A stretch of DNA of 64,000 bases from NCBI GenBank assembly GCA_002091395.1, contig AP017913.1, positions 488,001 through 552,000 of the forward strand, read 5' to 3'. Below the pieces are notes generated by a model. That model saw nothing but the letters and a program-made list of their open reading frames with translations, was not told the DNA's origin and made no database searches. Origin of the DNA: Candidatus Azobacteroides pseudotrichonymphae. GTDB lineage: Bacteria > Bacteroidota > Bacteroidia > Bacteroidales > Azobacteroidaceae. The translations under genes were made by a program, and so were the position numbers. Shown one piece after another: positions 1 to 9,353 of the stretch; the first letter of the stretch is position 1, and the number at the start of each line of letters is the position of its first letter.

Positions 1-744
1 CTCTTTAGAAAGTATATATATGTTCTTTACTTTTTCATATTCCATCAAATCAGTAAAACGTTCACGTTGTACACGAGTCATGTATAGTATGTCAGTTTGA
101 TTTATTATATCAATCAAAAAATCAGAATGATCAAAATATCGAATGCCATTTTTATCCATAAAATGCTTATAAACAACTGGTAATTTTAACTCTTCAGGAG
201 CAACAAAATGAAAAGTTGGATTAAAATGAGACATGCCATTAAGAAGAGAGTGAACTGTTCTTCCATATTTTAAATCTCCAACCACAGTAATTGTCAAGTC
301 ACAAAGTGTTCCTTGTGTCTTATATATAGAATATATATCCAATAAAGTTTGAGAAGGATGTTGGTTTGTTCCGTCGCCAGCATTAATAATTGGCACATCA
401 GTTACTTCAGAAGCATAACGAGCAGCTCCTTCAAGATAATGTCTCATAATAATAACATCAGCATAATTGCTTATTATTTTTATCGTGTCCTTTAAAATTT
501 CACCTTTAGAAATACTTGAAGTAGCAACATCAGAAAATCCAATAATTTGACCACCTAATCTACTAATAGCTATTTCAAAACTTAAACGAGTACGTGTTGA
601 TGGTTCAAAAAAAAGAGTAGCACAAATTTTGTCTTTTAATAACTGCTGATTGAAATTTTGTTCAAAATATTCTGTTCGTTCAACTAAGTGCAAAATATCT
701 TGTTTAGAACAATCAACAATAGATACAAAACCTTTATTTAACAT
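1..744 (-). CDS. pyrB: Aspartate carbamoyltransferase catalytic subunit (3' end beyond window)
   Basis: Catalyses carbamoyl phosphate + aspartate to carbamoyl aspartate, the committed step of pyrimidine synthesis, in the cytosol. The frame reads open from an ATG at 744 to the window edge, giving 248 of about 305 residues. The N-terminus [11 protein letters not shown] and the carbamoyl-phosphate motif FFEPSTRTR (STRTR at residues 49-53) are clear, followed by a [12 protein letters not shown] segment in the aspartate-binding half. The missing C-terminus is only cut by the window edge. A regulatory subunit pyrI would be expected next on this strand, outside the window. Confidence 0.95.
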   Translation of the reverse strand, partial: MLNKGFVSIVDCSKQDILHLVERTEYFEQNFNQQLLKDKICATLFFEPSTRTRLSFEIAISRLGGQIIGFSDVATSSISKGEILKDTIKIISNYADVIIMRHYLEGAARYASEVTDVPIINAGDGTNQHPSQTLLDIYSIYKTQGTLCDLTITVVGDLKYGRTVHSLLNGMSHFNPTFHFVAPEELKLPVVYKHFMDKNGIRYFDHSDFLIDIINQTDILYMTRVQRERFTDLMEYEKVKNIYILSKE

Positions 745-833
745 ATTGAAAATTGTTTAAAATCATATAAACAATCATATAAAATGATTAAGTTGTACAC
801 TTAAATTAAGCGTAACATGAACCTGTATTTTTA

Positions 834-1535
834 CTAAAAATATTTTTTGTAAAATTGTTTTTTTAAAAAAGCTAAGCCTTCGCTTGCTTTTTTTCTTATT
901 ACCTCAACATCATTAATAATAGAAACATTTATTTCTGCAGGATCTATCAAATAGATAACAGCATCGGCATGTGCATAATGGATCAAACTAGCAGCAGGAT
1001 AAACTCTCATAGATGTTCCAACTACAATAATGATATCAGCTTTCGAAATTGCAATAAAAGCTTTTTCTATTTCAGGAACATCTTCTCCAAACCAAACAAT
1101 AAACGGACGAAGCTGAGAACCATCTACAGACAAATCTCCTGGAAGAATATCATTATATCCAATATCTATTACATGTCTTTTATTTCTATCCTTAGAACTA
1201 CATGCCTTTGTTAATTCGCCATGTAAATGAATGATGTGGCTAGTTCCTGCTCGCTCATGCAGATTATCTATATTTTGTGTAATGACAACAACATTAAAAT
1301 CTTTTTCCAATTCAGCAATAATTTGATGTCCTATGTTAGGTGAAACAGATGCAAGTTGTCGACGACGATCATTATAAAATTGTAATATCAAATTTTGATT
1401 AACATACCAACTGTCAATATGCGCTACTTGCATCACATCATAACTATTCCACAATCCATTATTATCACGAAAAGTAGAAATTCCACTTTCTTCGCTCATA
1501 CCTGCTCCACTCAAAACAACAATCTGTTTTTTCAT
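834..1535 (-). CDS. cobB: Sir2-family NAD-dependent protein deacylase
   Basis: A 233-residue sirtuin that removes acyl groups from lysines using NAD+. NAD-binding GAGMSEESGISTFRD lies at the N-terminus, TQNIDNLHERAG and the catalytic-histidine motif HLHGEL in the middle, and VGTSMRVYPAA near the C-terminus. The usual two CxxC zinc pairs are absent (only one Cys in the small domain). As far as I recall this is normal for Bacteroidales members, so it is not read as damage. The gene stands between dnaB and pyrB on the same strand, with 126 bases separating it from the dnaB stop. Substrates cannot be told from sequence. Confidence 0.93.
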   Translation of the reverse strand: MKKQIVVLSGAGMSEESGISTFRDNNGLWNSYDVMQVAHIDSWYVNQNLILQFYNDRRRQLASVSPNIGHQIIAELEKDFNVVVITQNIDNLHERAGTSHIIHLHGELTKACSSKDRNKRHVIDIGYNDILPGDLSVDGSQLRPFIVWFGEDVPEIEKAFIAISKADIIIVVGTSMRVYPAASLIHYAHADAVIYLIDPAEINVSIINDVEVIRKKASEGLAFLKKQFYKKYF

Positions 1536-1613
1536 TTATTTTTAATGTATGTACTATGTTCCAAATTTTTTAATTGAATAATACTAAAATTTTTAAATTT
1601 TATTTGTATACTG

Positions 1614-1661
1614 TTAAAATGGTAAACCTTCATCGTTATTACTCAACTTAGTTTGGTTATT
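1614..1661 (-). other. In-frame 15-codon extension after the dnaB stop, ending DEGLPF
   Basis: Directly after the TAA that ends dnaB (1662-1664) the same frame stays open for 15 codons and closes with another TAA at 1614-1616. It reads NNQTKLSNNDEGLPF. The acidic, proline-phenylalanine end resembles the protein-binding tails of replication proteins such as SSB. It could be the original DnaB C-terminus cut off by a recent stop mutation, a readthrough product, or chance. Confidence 0.4.
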
Positions 1662-3107
1662 TTAGAAATAAGTTCTTTCATTTGGCAAAAAATTTTCTTG
1701 ACTATCTAAACGAGATTTGTATTCCAAAACCGATTGATCATCACTTAAATTTTGAAAACGAATGTATTCTCTTTTGAAAGAAAGCATAACACTACCAGTA
1801 GAACCATTTCGATGTTTTGCAATAACAATCTCAGCCTTACCTCTCAAATCATTGCCCATAGCATCTTCAAAAATATTATATTTTTCTGGTCGATGTATAA
1901 AACAAACAACATCTGCATCTTGTTCTATCGCTCCTGATTCTCGTAAATCTGATAATTGTGGCCGCTTAGCCTCTAAGCTATCTCTCGCGGCACGACTTTC
2001 CACATTCCGATTTAATTGAGAAAGTGCTATTATAGGAATATTAAGTTCTTTAGCTAAACTTTTCAAAGAACGAGAAATGATACTAACTTCTTGTTCTCTG
2101 TTACTGAAACTTATTCCACTAGCATTCATCAGTTGTAAATAATCTATAATAACGCACTTTACATTTTGTTCTTTAACTAATCGACGCGCTTTAGTTCGAA
2201 ATTCAAAAACTGAAAGACTTGGCGTATCGTCAACAAAAATAGGAGAATCATAAAGCACTTTTATTTTTTTTTCTAATTGAAGCCATTCATAAGGCTGCAA
2301 TTTTCCACTTTTTATTACATTACTGTCAATTTCAGTTACATCAACAATTAATCTATTAATCAGTTGAATATTTGACATTTCTAGTGAAAAAATAGCTATA
2401 GGAATATTGTAAGTTACACCAATATTCTTCATCATAGACAAAACAAAAGCAGTTTTGCCCATTGATGGTCGGCCTGCAATTATAATTAAATCAGAATTTT
2501 GCCATCCAAAAGTGATCTTATCTAAATCTATAAATCCTGAAGATAATCCAGTTAAATTATCAGAACGCTTAGCAACCTCTTTCATCACATTAATAGCATT
2601 ACGAATAATAGGAGCTACATGTGTAAAATCTTTTTTAATATTTTGCTGAGATATTTTAAAAAGTCGACCTTCAGCTTCTTGTATTAAATCATTTACATCA
2701 ATTGTTTCATCAAAAGCTTTATTTGTTATATCAGACGAAAAAGAAATTAATTGCCTTGCTAATGATTTTTGAGCAACAATTCGTGCGTGGTACTCCAAAT
2801 GAGCACTAGAAATCACTTTTTGTGACAATTCAATAATGTGAGCAACACCACCAACATCTTTTAAAGTTCCATTTTTTCGTAGTTGTTCTATTACTGTAAG
2901 TATATCAATAGGTTCTTGTTTTATAGCAAGATCTCTAATAGCTACAAATATTAATTCATGAGTTTTATCGTAAAAACTTTGAGGAATTAATATTTCATCA
3001 ACAACATCATAAGTATCTTTCTCAAGCATTAATGCGCTAAGCACTGCTTCTTCCAACTCACATGCTTGCGGTTGAATACGCCCACTTTCTTTAATTGAAA
3101 CTGTCAT
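1662..3107 (-). CDS. dnaB: Replicative DNA helicase DnaB
   Basis: Hexameric 5'-3' helicase that unwinds the replication fork. The N-terminal DnaB domain spans about residues 10-115 and the RecA-like motor runs from about 180. Walker A GRPSMGKT is at residues 212-219, a Walker B-type segment CVIIDYLQLM follows, and the QLNRNVE and DLRESGAIEQDAD motifs of the helicase core are intact. The product is 481 residues, slightly short at the C-terminus; a same-frame extension after the stop is listed separately. The ATG at 3107 is 64 bases below the trpA stop, so the gene may be read with the trp operon. No intein is present. Confidence 0.97.
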   Translation of the reverse strand: MTVSIKESGRIQPQACELEEAVLSALMLEKDTYDVVDEILIPQSFYDKTHELIFVAIRDLAIKQEPIDILTVIEQLRKNGTLKDVGGVAHIIELSQKVISSAHLEYHARIVAQKSLARQLISFSSDITNKAFDETIDVNDLIQEAEGRLFKISQQNIKKDFTHVAPIIRNAINVMKEVAKRSDNLTGLSSGFIDLDKITFGWQNSDLIIIAGRPSMGKTAFVLSMMKNIGVTYNIPIAIFSLEMSNIQLINRLIVDVTEIDSNVIKSGKLQPYEWLQLEKKIKVLYDSPIFVDDTPSLSVFEFRTKARRLVKEQNVKCVIIDYLQLMNASGISFSNREQEVSIISRSLKSLAKELNIPIIALSQLNRNVESRAARDSLEAKRPQLSDLRESGAIEQDADVVCFIHRPEKYNIFEDAMGNDLRGKAEIVIAKHRNGSTGSVMLSFKREYIRFQNLSDDQSVLEYKSRLDSQENFLPNERTYF

Positions 3108-3171
3108 TTTTAATAAAAATTTATTTTTATTATTTTTAATTATTTAAATTCTAGCTCACAATGAATAACCA

Positions 3172-3942
3172 TTATTCTAATTCCATCATAAGCCTTCTTA
3201 TTGCTTCTTTAGGATTATTTGAGTTTGCTAAAAGATTAACAAATTTACTTCCGATAATTGCTCCAGAAGCATTTTCAAAAGCAGAAATCAGCATTTTTTT
3301 ATTTGAAATTCCAAAACCAATCAATCGTGGATTTTTTAATTTCATGTTTTTTACTTTATTAAAATAATTTTGTTTTTGTTTATCAAATTTTTTTTGCATC
3401 CCAGTCGTCGCTACAGTGGAAACCATGTAAATAAACCCATTTGTATTACTATCTATAAGACGCATTCGTTTTTCAGAAGTCCTTGGAGTTATCAACATAA
3501 TCATTTTTAAATCATAAATATCTACAGTGAATTTATATACATTGATATATTCTTCGAATGGCAAATCTGGAATAATTATACCAGAAATATTTACTTTTTT
3601 ACAAGTTTTACAAAAATTCTCAAATCCATATTGTATAATTGGATTTAAATAACTCATTATAATCAATGGAATATAAACATAATTTTTAATACTATCTAAT
3701 TGTTCAAAAAGCACATTTAGATTCATTCCATTTTGAATTGCTTTATAACTACTTTTTTGAATCACTTTTCCATCTGCTATAGGATCTGAAAATGGCACTC
3801 CAATCTCTATCATATCAACACCATTTGCTTGTAATTCTTTTATTATTTCTACAGTATCACTCAATTGTGGAAATCCAGCTGTAAAATAAATAGAAATAAT
3901 ATTTCGTTGTTTCTGTTGTAGTAAAGTTATTATTTTGTTCAT
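3172..3942 (-). CDS. trpA: Tryptophan synthase alpha chain
   Basis: Splits indole-3-glycerol phosphate into indole and glyceraldehyde 3-phosphate. The alpha-chain signature [18 protein letters not shown] carries the catalytic Glu46 and Asp57; the glycine-rich phosphate site appears as GFGISN and [10 protein letters not shown]. At 256 residues it is slightly shorter than the roughly 268-residue E. coli protein. It is the last gene of the trpGDCFA run, 21 bases after trpF. Its beta-chain partner TrpB is not encoded in the window, although in free-living Bacteroides trpB belongs to the same operon. Confidence 0.96.
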   Translation of the reverse strand: MNKIITLLQQKQRNIISIYFTAGFPQLSDTVEIIKELQANGVDMIEIGVPFSDPIADGKVIQKSSYKAIQNGMNLNVLFEQLDSIKNYVYIPLIIMSYLNPIIQYGFENFCKTCKKVNISGIIIPDLPFEEYINVYKFTVDIYDLKMIMLITPRTSEKRMRLIDSNTNGFIYMVSTVATTGMQKKFDKQKQNYFNKVKNMKLKNPRLIGFGISNKKMLISAFENASGAIIGSKFVNLLANSNNPKEAIRRLMMELE

Positions 3943-3963
3943 AAAATTCGTTAAACTTATACT

Positions 3964-4578
3964 CTATACAAAATTCAAAATAAATGATCTAATCTTATCA
4001 ATGTCTTTTAATCCTGGTTCAATTTCAAACTTACTATTTAAATCAATACCAAACAATCTAATATTATTTAATTGTTTAATAGCATCCACATCATCTTCAC
4101 TAATACCTCCACTTAAAAAAAAAGGAATTTTTCTACAATAAAAAGAAAGTATTTTCCAATCAAATTTGTTACCAGATCCACCATATTGAGAAGTTTTTGT
4201 ATCAAAAAGAAAATAATTACAAATATTTTCATACGGAATACAAAAATTTAAATCTTCGATTTTACCTATTTGAAAAGATTTTATAACTATTAATCCATAT
4301 TTTTTTAATTTTTTACATAATTCAGGAGATTCAATGCCATGCAATTGTACAATATTTATAGAATATTTGTTAATTATATCTAAAATATTTTTTAAAGTTT
4401 CATCTACAAAAACACCAACTAATTGAATAAATGGAGGAAGTTTAACAGTTTCCATATTTAATTTTTCAACATAACGGATTGATTTTTTATAAAAAATCAA
4501 TCCTATCATTTGAATAGATAAATTCCCCAATTTTGTTATGTTTTCTGGATATTTCATTCCACAAACTTTTATAATCAT
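3964..4578 (-). CDS. trpF: Phosphoribosylanthranilate isomerase
   Basis: Amadori isomerisation of N-(5-phosphoribosyl)anthranilate, third step after anthranilate. The TIM-barrel protein of 204 residues starts with IKVCGMKYPENI, giving the catalytic Cys; the general-acid Asp is in YFLFDTKTSQYGGSG, and VQLHG and FLSGGISEDD line the phosphate site. It overlaps trpC by 4 bases, indicating translational coupling. It is a stand-alone enzyme, not fused to TrpC as in E. coli. Confidence 0.95.
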   Translation of the reverse strand: MIIKVCGMKYPENITKLGNLSIQMIGLIFYKKSIRYVEKLNMETVKLPPFIQLVGVFVDETLKNILDIINKYSINIVQLHGIESPELCKKLKKYGLIVIKSFQIGKIEDLNFCIPYENICNYFLFDTKTSQYGGSGNKFDWKILSFYCRKIPFFLSGGISEDDVDAIKQLNNIRLFGIDLNSKFEIEPGLKDIDKIRSFILNFV

Positions 4579-5369
4579 AACTGATCAATAAATTTTTTAA
4601 GTGCCTGTGCTGGATTATGTGTTTGCATAAAATGCTCTCCTATAAGAAATCCATTAAATCCTAATTCTTTCAAAAGAATTACAATTTTTGGATCCAAAAG
4701 TCCACTTTCTGAAATTTTTACATATTCTTTTGGAATATTATTCGATAATTCAATAGAATTGTGAATATTTGTAACAAATGTCTTCAAATTGCGATTGTTA
4801 ACGCCTACTACGTCTATATTAGGATGAATATAGTTCAATTCTTCTTCACTATGTATTTCTAGTAATACTTCCATGTCTAATTTATGAGCTATTTCAGCAA
4901 ATCTAAATGATTCTTCAGTTGAAAGACAAGCAGCTATTAAAAGAATCATGTCTGCCCCAATTATTTTAGATTGATAAATTTGATATTCATCTATAATAAA
5001 ATCCTTTCTCAAAATAGGAATATTTATGATATTAGAATGAGCTATAGTGAAATCATTTGAATAAGCTCCAAAATATACTTCATCAGTAAGTACCGAAATA
5101 GCAGCAGCTCCCATTTTTTCATACTCTTTAACAATAGGTACAACTTCAGCATTCTTGTATATCCACCCTTTAGACGGAGAACGCCTCTTAAATTCAGCGA
5201 TAATACCTGTGTTAGATTGTACTAAAGCTTGTTTAAAAGATGTTTTTCTATGAAAATTAACTTCCAAATTCTTCTTTAAAGAATCAAATGAAACTATTGA
5301 TTTTTGTTTAGAAACATTAGAACGTTTATTATTACAAATAATTTCAAGAATATTTGAATTCTTAATCAT
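4575..5369 (-). CDS. trpC: Indole-3-glycerol phosphate synthase
   Basis: Decarboxylating ring closure that makes indole-3-glycerol phosphate. The 264-residue TIM barrel shows EFKRRSPSKGWI (catalytic Glu and Lys), LRKDFIIDEYQI (catalytic Lys), VGVNNRNLKTF and SESGLL. It is full length for the monofunctional enzyme. It sits between trpD, 16 bases upstream, and trpF, with a 4-base overlap. Start ATG at 5369. Confidence 0.96.
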   Translation of the reverse strand: MIKNSNILEIICNNKRSNVSKQKSIVSFDSLKKNLEVNFHRKTSFKQALVQSNTGIIAEFKRRSPSKGWIYKNAEVVPIVKEYEKMGAAAISVLTDEVYFGAYSNDFTIAHSNIINIPILRKDFIIDEYQIYQSKIIGADMILLIAACLSTEESFRFAEIAHKLDMEVLLEIHSEEELNYIHPNIDVVGVNNRNLKTFVTNIHNSIELSNNIPKEYVKISESGLLDPKIVILLKELGFNGFLIGEHFMQTHNPAQALKKFIDQL

Positions 5370-5385
5370 AGAGAATATCGTGTGA

Positions 5386-6411
5386 TTAATGATTTATTTT
5401 CAAAAATTTTACTAATGATTCTTGTGCTTTTCCAGATTCTATAGATTCTTTAGCTTTATCTATGCACATTTGAATGTTCAAATGTGGTTCAATTGTATGA
5501 ATAGCTATCGCCGCATTAATTAATACAACATTTTTTTGTGCCTCTGTAGATGTATTATTCAGTACATTATCAAATATTTTTGCAGCTTTATAAATAGTAT
5601 CACCACCACAAAGCTCAAAAGGATGAATTTTTTGGAACCCTAAACTTTCTGGAGTATAAATATTTTCTTCAAACGAAGAAATAACTTTAAAAGCATCAGT
5701 TAATGAAATTTCATCATATCCATCTAAACTATGTATAATTGAAAAATCATTCCCATTTTCCTGATAAATATAATTATACAAACGTGCCATTTTCAAATCA
5801 TATACACCCAATACTTGACGCTTAGGCATAAGTGGATTAACTATTGGACCTAATACATTAAAAAATGTACGAACTGCTAAAGCTTTACGGATAGGAATAA
5901 CAGTTTTCAACGCTGGATTGAACAAAGGAGCATGCAAATAAGCAATATTACTTTCTTCTAAAGAACGTACATGTAAATCTACATTATTAGAAAATCGTAC
6001 ACCATGCTCTTCTATCACATTAGAAGCTCCACTTACAGATGTAGACCCGTAATTCCCATGTTTTACTACTTTATATCCAGCTCCTGCCGTCACAAAACAA
6101 GCAGCTGTTGAAATATTAAAAGTATTTTTCCCATCTCCACCAGTACCTACAATATCTATCGGATTGTAATCTCTTAATTTATCCATATTTACACGCATTT
6201 CTAACAAAGCTTCACGAAATCCAAGTATTTCATCAACACTAATATTTCGCATAAAATAGACAGTTATGAAAGAAGCTATTTGACTTTCGTTATATTCTCC
6301 TGTTGCTATACGAGTTAAGATTTCCTTAGCTTCAATACGAGTTAAATATTGATGCCCAAATAAACGAGTTAAAATCGTACTAAATCCTTTAAAAATAGAT
6401 TTACTTTCCAT
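5386..6411 (-). CDS. trpD: Anthranilate phosphoribosyltransferase
   Basis: Transfers phosphoribose from PRPP to anthranilate. In this 341-residue protein GTGGD (residues 89-93) binds PRPP, NISTAA follows, and KHGN (117-120) is the second diagnostic motif. An N-terminal helical domain with LTRIEAKEIL precedes the catalytic alpha/beta domain. It is full length and not fused to TrpG. It lies 13 bases below trpG and is presumably co-transcribed. Confidence 0.96.
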   Translation of the reverse strand: MESKSIFKGFSTILTRLFGHQYLTRIEAKEILTRIATGEYNESQIASFITVYFMRNISVDEILGFREALLEMRVNMDKLRDYNPIDIVGTGGDGKNTFNISTAACFVTAGAGYKVVKHGNYGSTSVSGASNVIEEHGVRFSNNVDLHVRSLEESNIAYLHAPLFNPALKTVIPIRKALAVRTFFNVLGPIVNPLMPKRQVLGVYDLKMARLYNYIYQENGNDFSIIHSLDGYDEISLTDAFKVISSFEENIYTPESLGFQKIHPFELCGGDTIYKAAKIFDNVLNNTSTEAQKNVVLINAAIAIHTIEPHLNIQMCIDKAKESIESGKAQESLVKFLKINH

Positions 6412-6424
6412 TTTTACTTAGTTA

Positions 6425-6994
6425 TTACTTCATAGAAAGAAACTGTGCAATGATTTCTTTGCCGTTCGGAGTTAATATAGATTCTGGGTGAAACTGTACT
6501 CCATAAACATTCCATATATTGTGTCTCAACGCCATAATATACCCATTATCATCTTTTGCTAGAATCCGTAATTCCCTAGGAAAATTATTCTCATCAACTA
6601 TCCATGAATGGTATCTACCTGCTAATATTTCATTTGGTAAATTTACAAATATTCCTTCATTAACAACAATATGAATTGAAGTTGAAACTCCATGGTAAAC
6701 GTTAGTCAAATTAACTAACTTTCCACCAAATGATTCTGCTATAGCTTGATGTCCTAAACAAACACCTAAAATGGGTTTGACATGAGCAAAACATTTTATC
6801 AAAGGCAATAATATACCGGCTTCAGCTGGTATTCCAGGACCTGGAGAAAGAATAATTCGATCAAATTTTCTTACATCATCTAAACTGATTTTATCATTAC
6901 GATGAACTTCTATATCACTATATCCCAATTCTTTAACTAAATGAACTAAATTGAAAGTGAAAGAATCATAGTTATCAAATAATAATATCTTCAC
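6425..6994 (-). CDS. trpG: Anthranilate synthase glutamine amidotransferase component (TrpG/PabA type)
   Basis: Class I glutamine amidotransferase supplying ammonia to TrpE. The 189-residue protein has the oxyanion segment SPGPGIP, nucleophile Cys79 in GVCLGHQA, and His169/Glu171 in QFHPES, so the triad is complete. The start is GTG at 6994: an in-frame TAA lies immediately before it and no earlier start exists, while MKILLFDNYDSF is the canonical N-terminus. TrpE, its obligate partner, is not upstream as it is in Bacteroides; a 608-base non-coding stretch is there instead. Use for p-aminobenzoate synthesis is also possible. Confidence 0.93.
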   Translation of the reverse strand: MKILLFDNYDSFTFNLVHLVKELGYSDIEVHRNDKISLDDVRKFDRIILSPGPGIPAEAGILLPLIKCFAHVKPILGVCLGHQAIAESFGGKLVNLTNVYHGVSTSIHIVVNEGIFVNLPNEILAGRYHSWIVDENNFPRELRILAKDDNGYIMALRHNIWNVYGVQFHPESILTPNGKEIIAQFLSMK

Positions 6995-7602
6995 TTATGA
7001 TCTTTTAAAAATTAATAAATGAATAATCTTACGAGCACATAATAAAATAACTAGGGAACAAATATAATATTTTTAATCAACATGGATATAAGATTTTTTC
7101 ACTACCAGGCCAATTTTATAATATAAACAGAATTAAGAAAAATATTTTGTACGAAAAACTATCATTTATGTAGAAATTAAAATTAGAATTTAAATATTCA
7201 GTAACTACTTTAACAATTTTTAACTAATCCACATAAAAACATCATTTAAAATAAAAATTATTAAAAATTCACATTCATTATAATAGCTCACAATTTGCAA
7301 TTAAAAAAGAAGTAAAATTACTTACTTTTAACTTTTTAGTTGACATCTTTTGTCAAAAAAAAATCATTAAAAAAAATTAACAATTATATGTATATTTGGT
7401 TAAACAAAAAGTTTTGATAATAAATTTTTAGTTTTTTATACTTAAATGTTATGGAAAATTAAAAGATGAGAATTGTAGTTACAATTTAAGTAAATTGTGC
7501 TGTTAATATATATTTGAAATATAAATGAAAAAACAATACTTTTGTATTGGTAGAGATTTTTATATGATTTTTGTTTAAACTAAACAACAAATTATTTTTC
7601 TG
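6995..7602. other. Intergenic region between divergent trpG and pckA
   Basis: This 608-base, very AT-rich stretch is the shared upstream region of trpG (minus) and pckA (plus). It holds the pckA promoter listed separately and a minus-strand TAnnTTTG box (7059-7066) that could serve trpG but lacks a good -33 box. A 6-bp inverted repeat, TTGACA (7340-7345) / TGTCAA (7351-7356), upstream of the pckA promoter could be an operator. No remnant of trpE was recognised in any frame. Confidence 0.5.
7513..7544 (+). promoter_or_regulatory. Bacteroidetes-type promoter for pckA
   Basis: A -33 element TTTG at 7513-7516 and a -7 element TACTTTTG at 7537-7544 are separated by 20 bases, matching the Bacteroidetes primary-sigma consensus (TTTG / TAnnTTTG). 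Transcription would begin near 7551, giving a leader of about 50 bases before the pckA ATG at 7603. It is the best-matching promoter seen in the window. Confidence 0.7.
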
Positions 7603-9192
7603 ATGACAACTATAAATTTAAACAAGTACGGCATTAGTAGTGATATTGCAGTCGTTTATAATCCTTCTTACGAAGAGTTATATAAAGCAGAAACAGATTC
7701 CCAAAATAAAGGATTTGAAAAAGGAATGTTAACTAATACAGGTGCTGTATCAGTGTACACAGGAAAATTCACTGGACGTTCTCCGAAAGATCGTTATATA
7801 GTAAAAGATAAAACAACTGAGAATACAATATGGTGGGATGGAAACATTAATAAGCCAGTCTCTCAAGCTATTTGGCATGATTTAGAAGCTTTAACTATTA
7901 AACAACTTAACACAGCAAAAAAATTATATGTCGTAGATACTTTTTGTGGAGCAAATAAAAATGCTCGTATGAAAGTGCGATTTATTGTAGAAGTGGCATG
8001 GCAAGCACATTTTGTAACAAATATGTTTATTCGCCCTTCACATTATGAATTAGAACACTACGGATCCCCAGATTTTGTAGTTTTTAACGGTTCTAAAGCA
8101 ATTAATTCAAAATGGAAAGATCAAGGGTTGAATTCAGAAATATATGTTCTATTTAATCTTACAGAAAAAAAGCAAATTATTGGGGGAACATGGTATGGTG
8201 GAGAAATGAAAAAGGGCATATTTTCAATGCAAAATTATTACCTTCCGTTAAAAGGAATTGCATCTATGCACTGTTCGGCAAATGTAGGCGAAAATAACGA
8301 TGTTGTTGTTTTTTTTGGATTATCTGGAACAGGTAAAACTACTCTTAGTGCAGACCCAAAACGTTATTTAATTGGTGATGATGAACATGGTTGGGATGAC
8401 AATGGAGTATTTAACTACGAAGGAGGTTGTTATGCAAAAGTAATTGATTTGGATCAAGAAAATGAACCAGATATTTGGAGAGCTATTCGTCGTGATTCAT
8501 TATTAGAAAATGTTACTATAAAAGTTGATGGAGATCCAGATTATACTAAATTAAAGTCGAAAACAGAAAATACACGTGTTTCATATCCAATTTATCATAT
8601 TAACAAAATAGTACTACCTTCTTGTTCAGGGCATGCAAAGAAGATTATCTATTTATCAGCAGATGCTTTTGGTGTACTTCCTCCTGTTTCAATATTAGAT
8701 GAAGGATCTGCTCAATATCATTTTTTATGTGGTTATACATCAAAATTAGCAGGAACAGAGCGCGGAATTACTGATCCAATTCCTTCTTTTTCTCCAGCTT
8801 TCGGAGAGGCTTTCCTTACCCTTCATCCAACAATATATGCTAATGTGCTATCAAGAAAAATGAGAGAGCATAACGCTAAAGCATATTTAGTAAATACTGG
8901 ATGGAACGGCACAGGTAATCGTATATCTATTAAGGATACGCGCGCGATCATAGACTCCATTATTGACGGATCCATTGAAAAAGTAGAAAAAATACACATT
9001 CCTATTCTAAATTTATACGCTCCAAAATCATTAAGTAACGTGTCAAGCAATATTCTTGATCCAAGGAATACATATACTAATTATAAAAAATGGGAAGAAA
9101 AAGCAAGATCTCTTGCATCTAAATACATTAAGAACTTTACACAATATCTACCTGAAGGAAAAAATTTAGTACCTTCTGGTCCACAATTGTAA
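7603..9192 (+). CDS. pckA: Phosphoenolpyruvate carboxykinase (ATP type)
   Basis: Interconverts oxaloacetate + ATP and PEP + CO2 + ADP. In fermenting Bacteroidales it usually works in the carboxylating direction, giving ATP and feeding fumarate/succinate formation. The 529-residue protein carries [10 protein letters not shown], the kinase-1a P-loop [11 protein letters not shown] (residues 239-249), the metal-binding segment [11 protein letters not shown], and SAKLAGTE-like YTSKLAGTE. It is full length for the ATP-dependent family and unlike the larger GTP family. It is a single-gene unit with its own promoter and a hairpin terminator downstream. Confidence 0.97.
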   Translation: MTTINLNKYGISSDIAVVYNPSYEELYKAETDSQNKGFEKGMLTNTGAVSVYTGKFTGRSPKDRYIVKDKTTENTIWWDGNINKPVSQAIWHDLEALTIKQLNTAKKLYVVDTFCGANKNARMKVRFIVEVAWQAHFVTNMFIRPSHYELEHYGSPDFVVFNGSKAINSKWKDQGLNSEIYVLFNLTEKKQIIGGTWYGGEMKKGIFSMQNYYLPLKGIASMHCSANVGENNDVVVFFGLSGTGKTTLSADPKRYLIGDDEHGWDDNGVFNYEGGCYAKVIDLDQENEPDIWRAIRRDSLLENVTIKVDGDPDYTKLKSKTENTRVSYPIYHINKIVLPSCSGHAKKIIYLSADAFGVLPPVSILDEGSAQYHFLCGYTSKLAGTERGITDPIPSFSPAFGEAFLTLHPTIYANVLSRKMREHNAKAYLVNTGWNGTGNRISIKDTRAIIDSIIDGSIEKVEKIHIPILNLYAPKSLSNVSSNILDPRNTYTNYKKWEEKARSLASKYIKNFTQYLPEGKNLVPSGPQL

Positions 9193-9209
9193 CAACAAAA
9201 CAATAAACA

Positions 9210-9250
9210 AGTTACTTTTCAAAGTAAAATCAGTAACTGTTTTATTTTTT
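9210..9250 (+). terminator. Hairpin terminator between convergent pckA and leu operon
   Basis: AGTTAC (9210-9215) pairs with GTAACT (9233-9238), extended inward by TTTT/AAAA pairing, and is followed by a T-rich run GTTTTATTTTTTG. It lies 17 bases after the pckA stop and suits intrinsic termination on the plus strand. On the other strand the stem is followed by a weaker T-rich run, so it may also stop the leu operon. Confidence 0.55.
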
Positions 9251-9353
9251 GTCATTTAACATACTGCTTATATTGCTTGCACATTTCACTTGATGTTGTT
9301 CGATTTACTTATTTATGACATTAATGAAGCAGTTCCGAAAACAATTTTAATTT

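Noticed and set aside
834-1535. Sirtuin lacking zinc-binding cysteines as a sign of decay
   Set aside because: All catalytic and NAD motifs are intact, and the cysteine-poor form appears normal for Bacteroidales.
7340-7356. TTGACA/TGTCAA inverted repeat upstream of pckA as a terminator
   Set aside because: It is followed by an A run, not a T run, and does not follow a gene on either strand; kept only as a possible operator.
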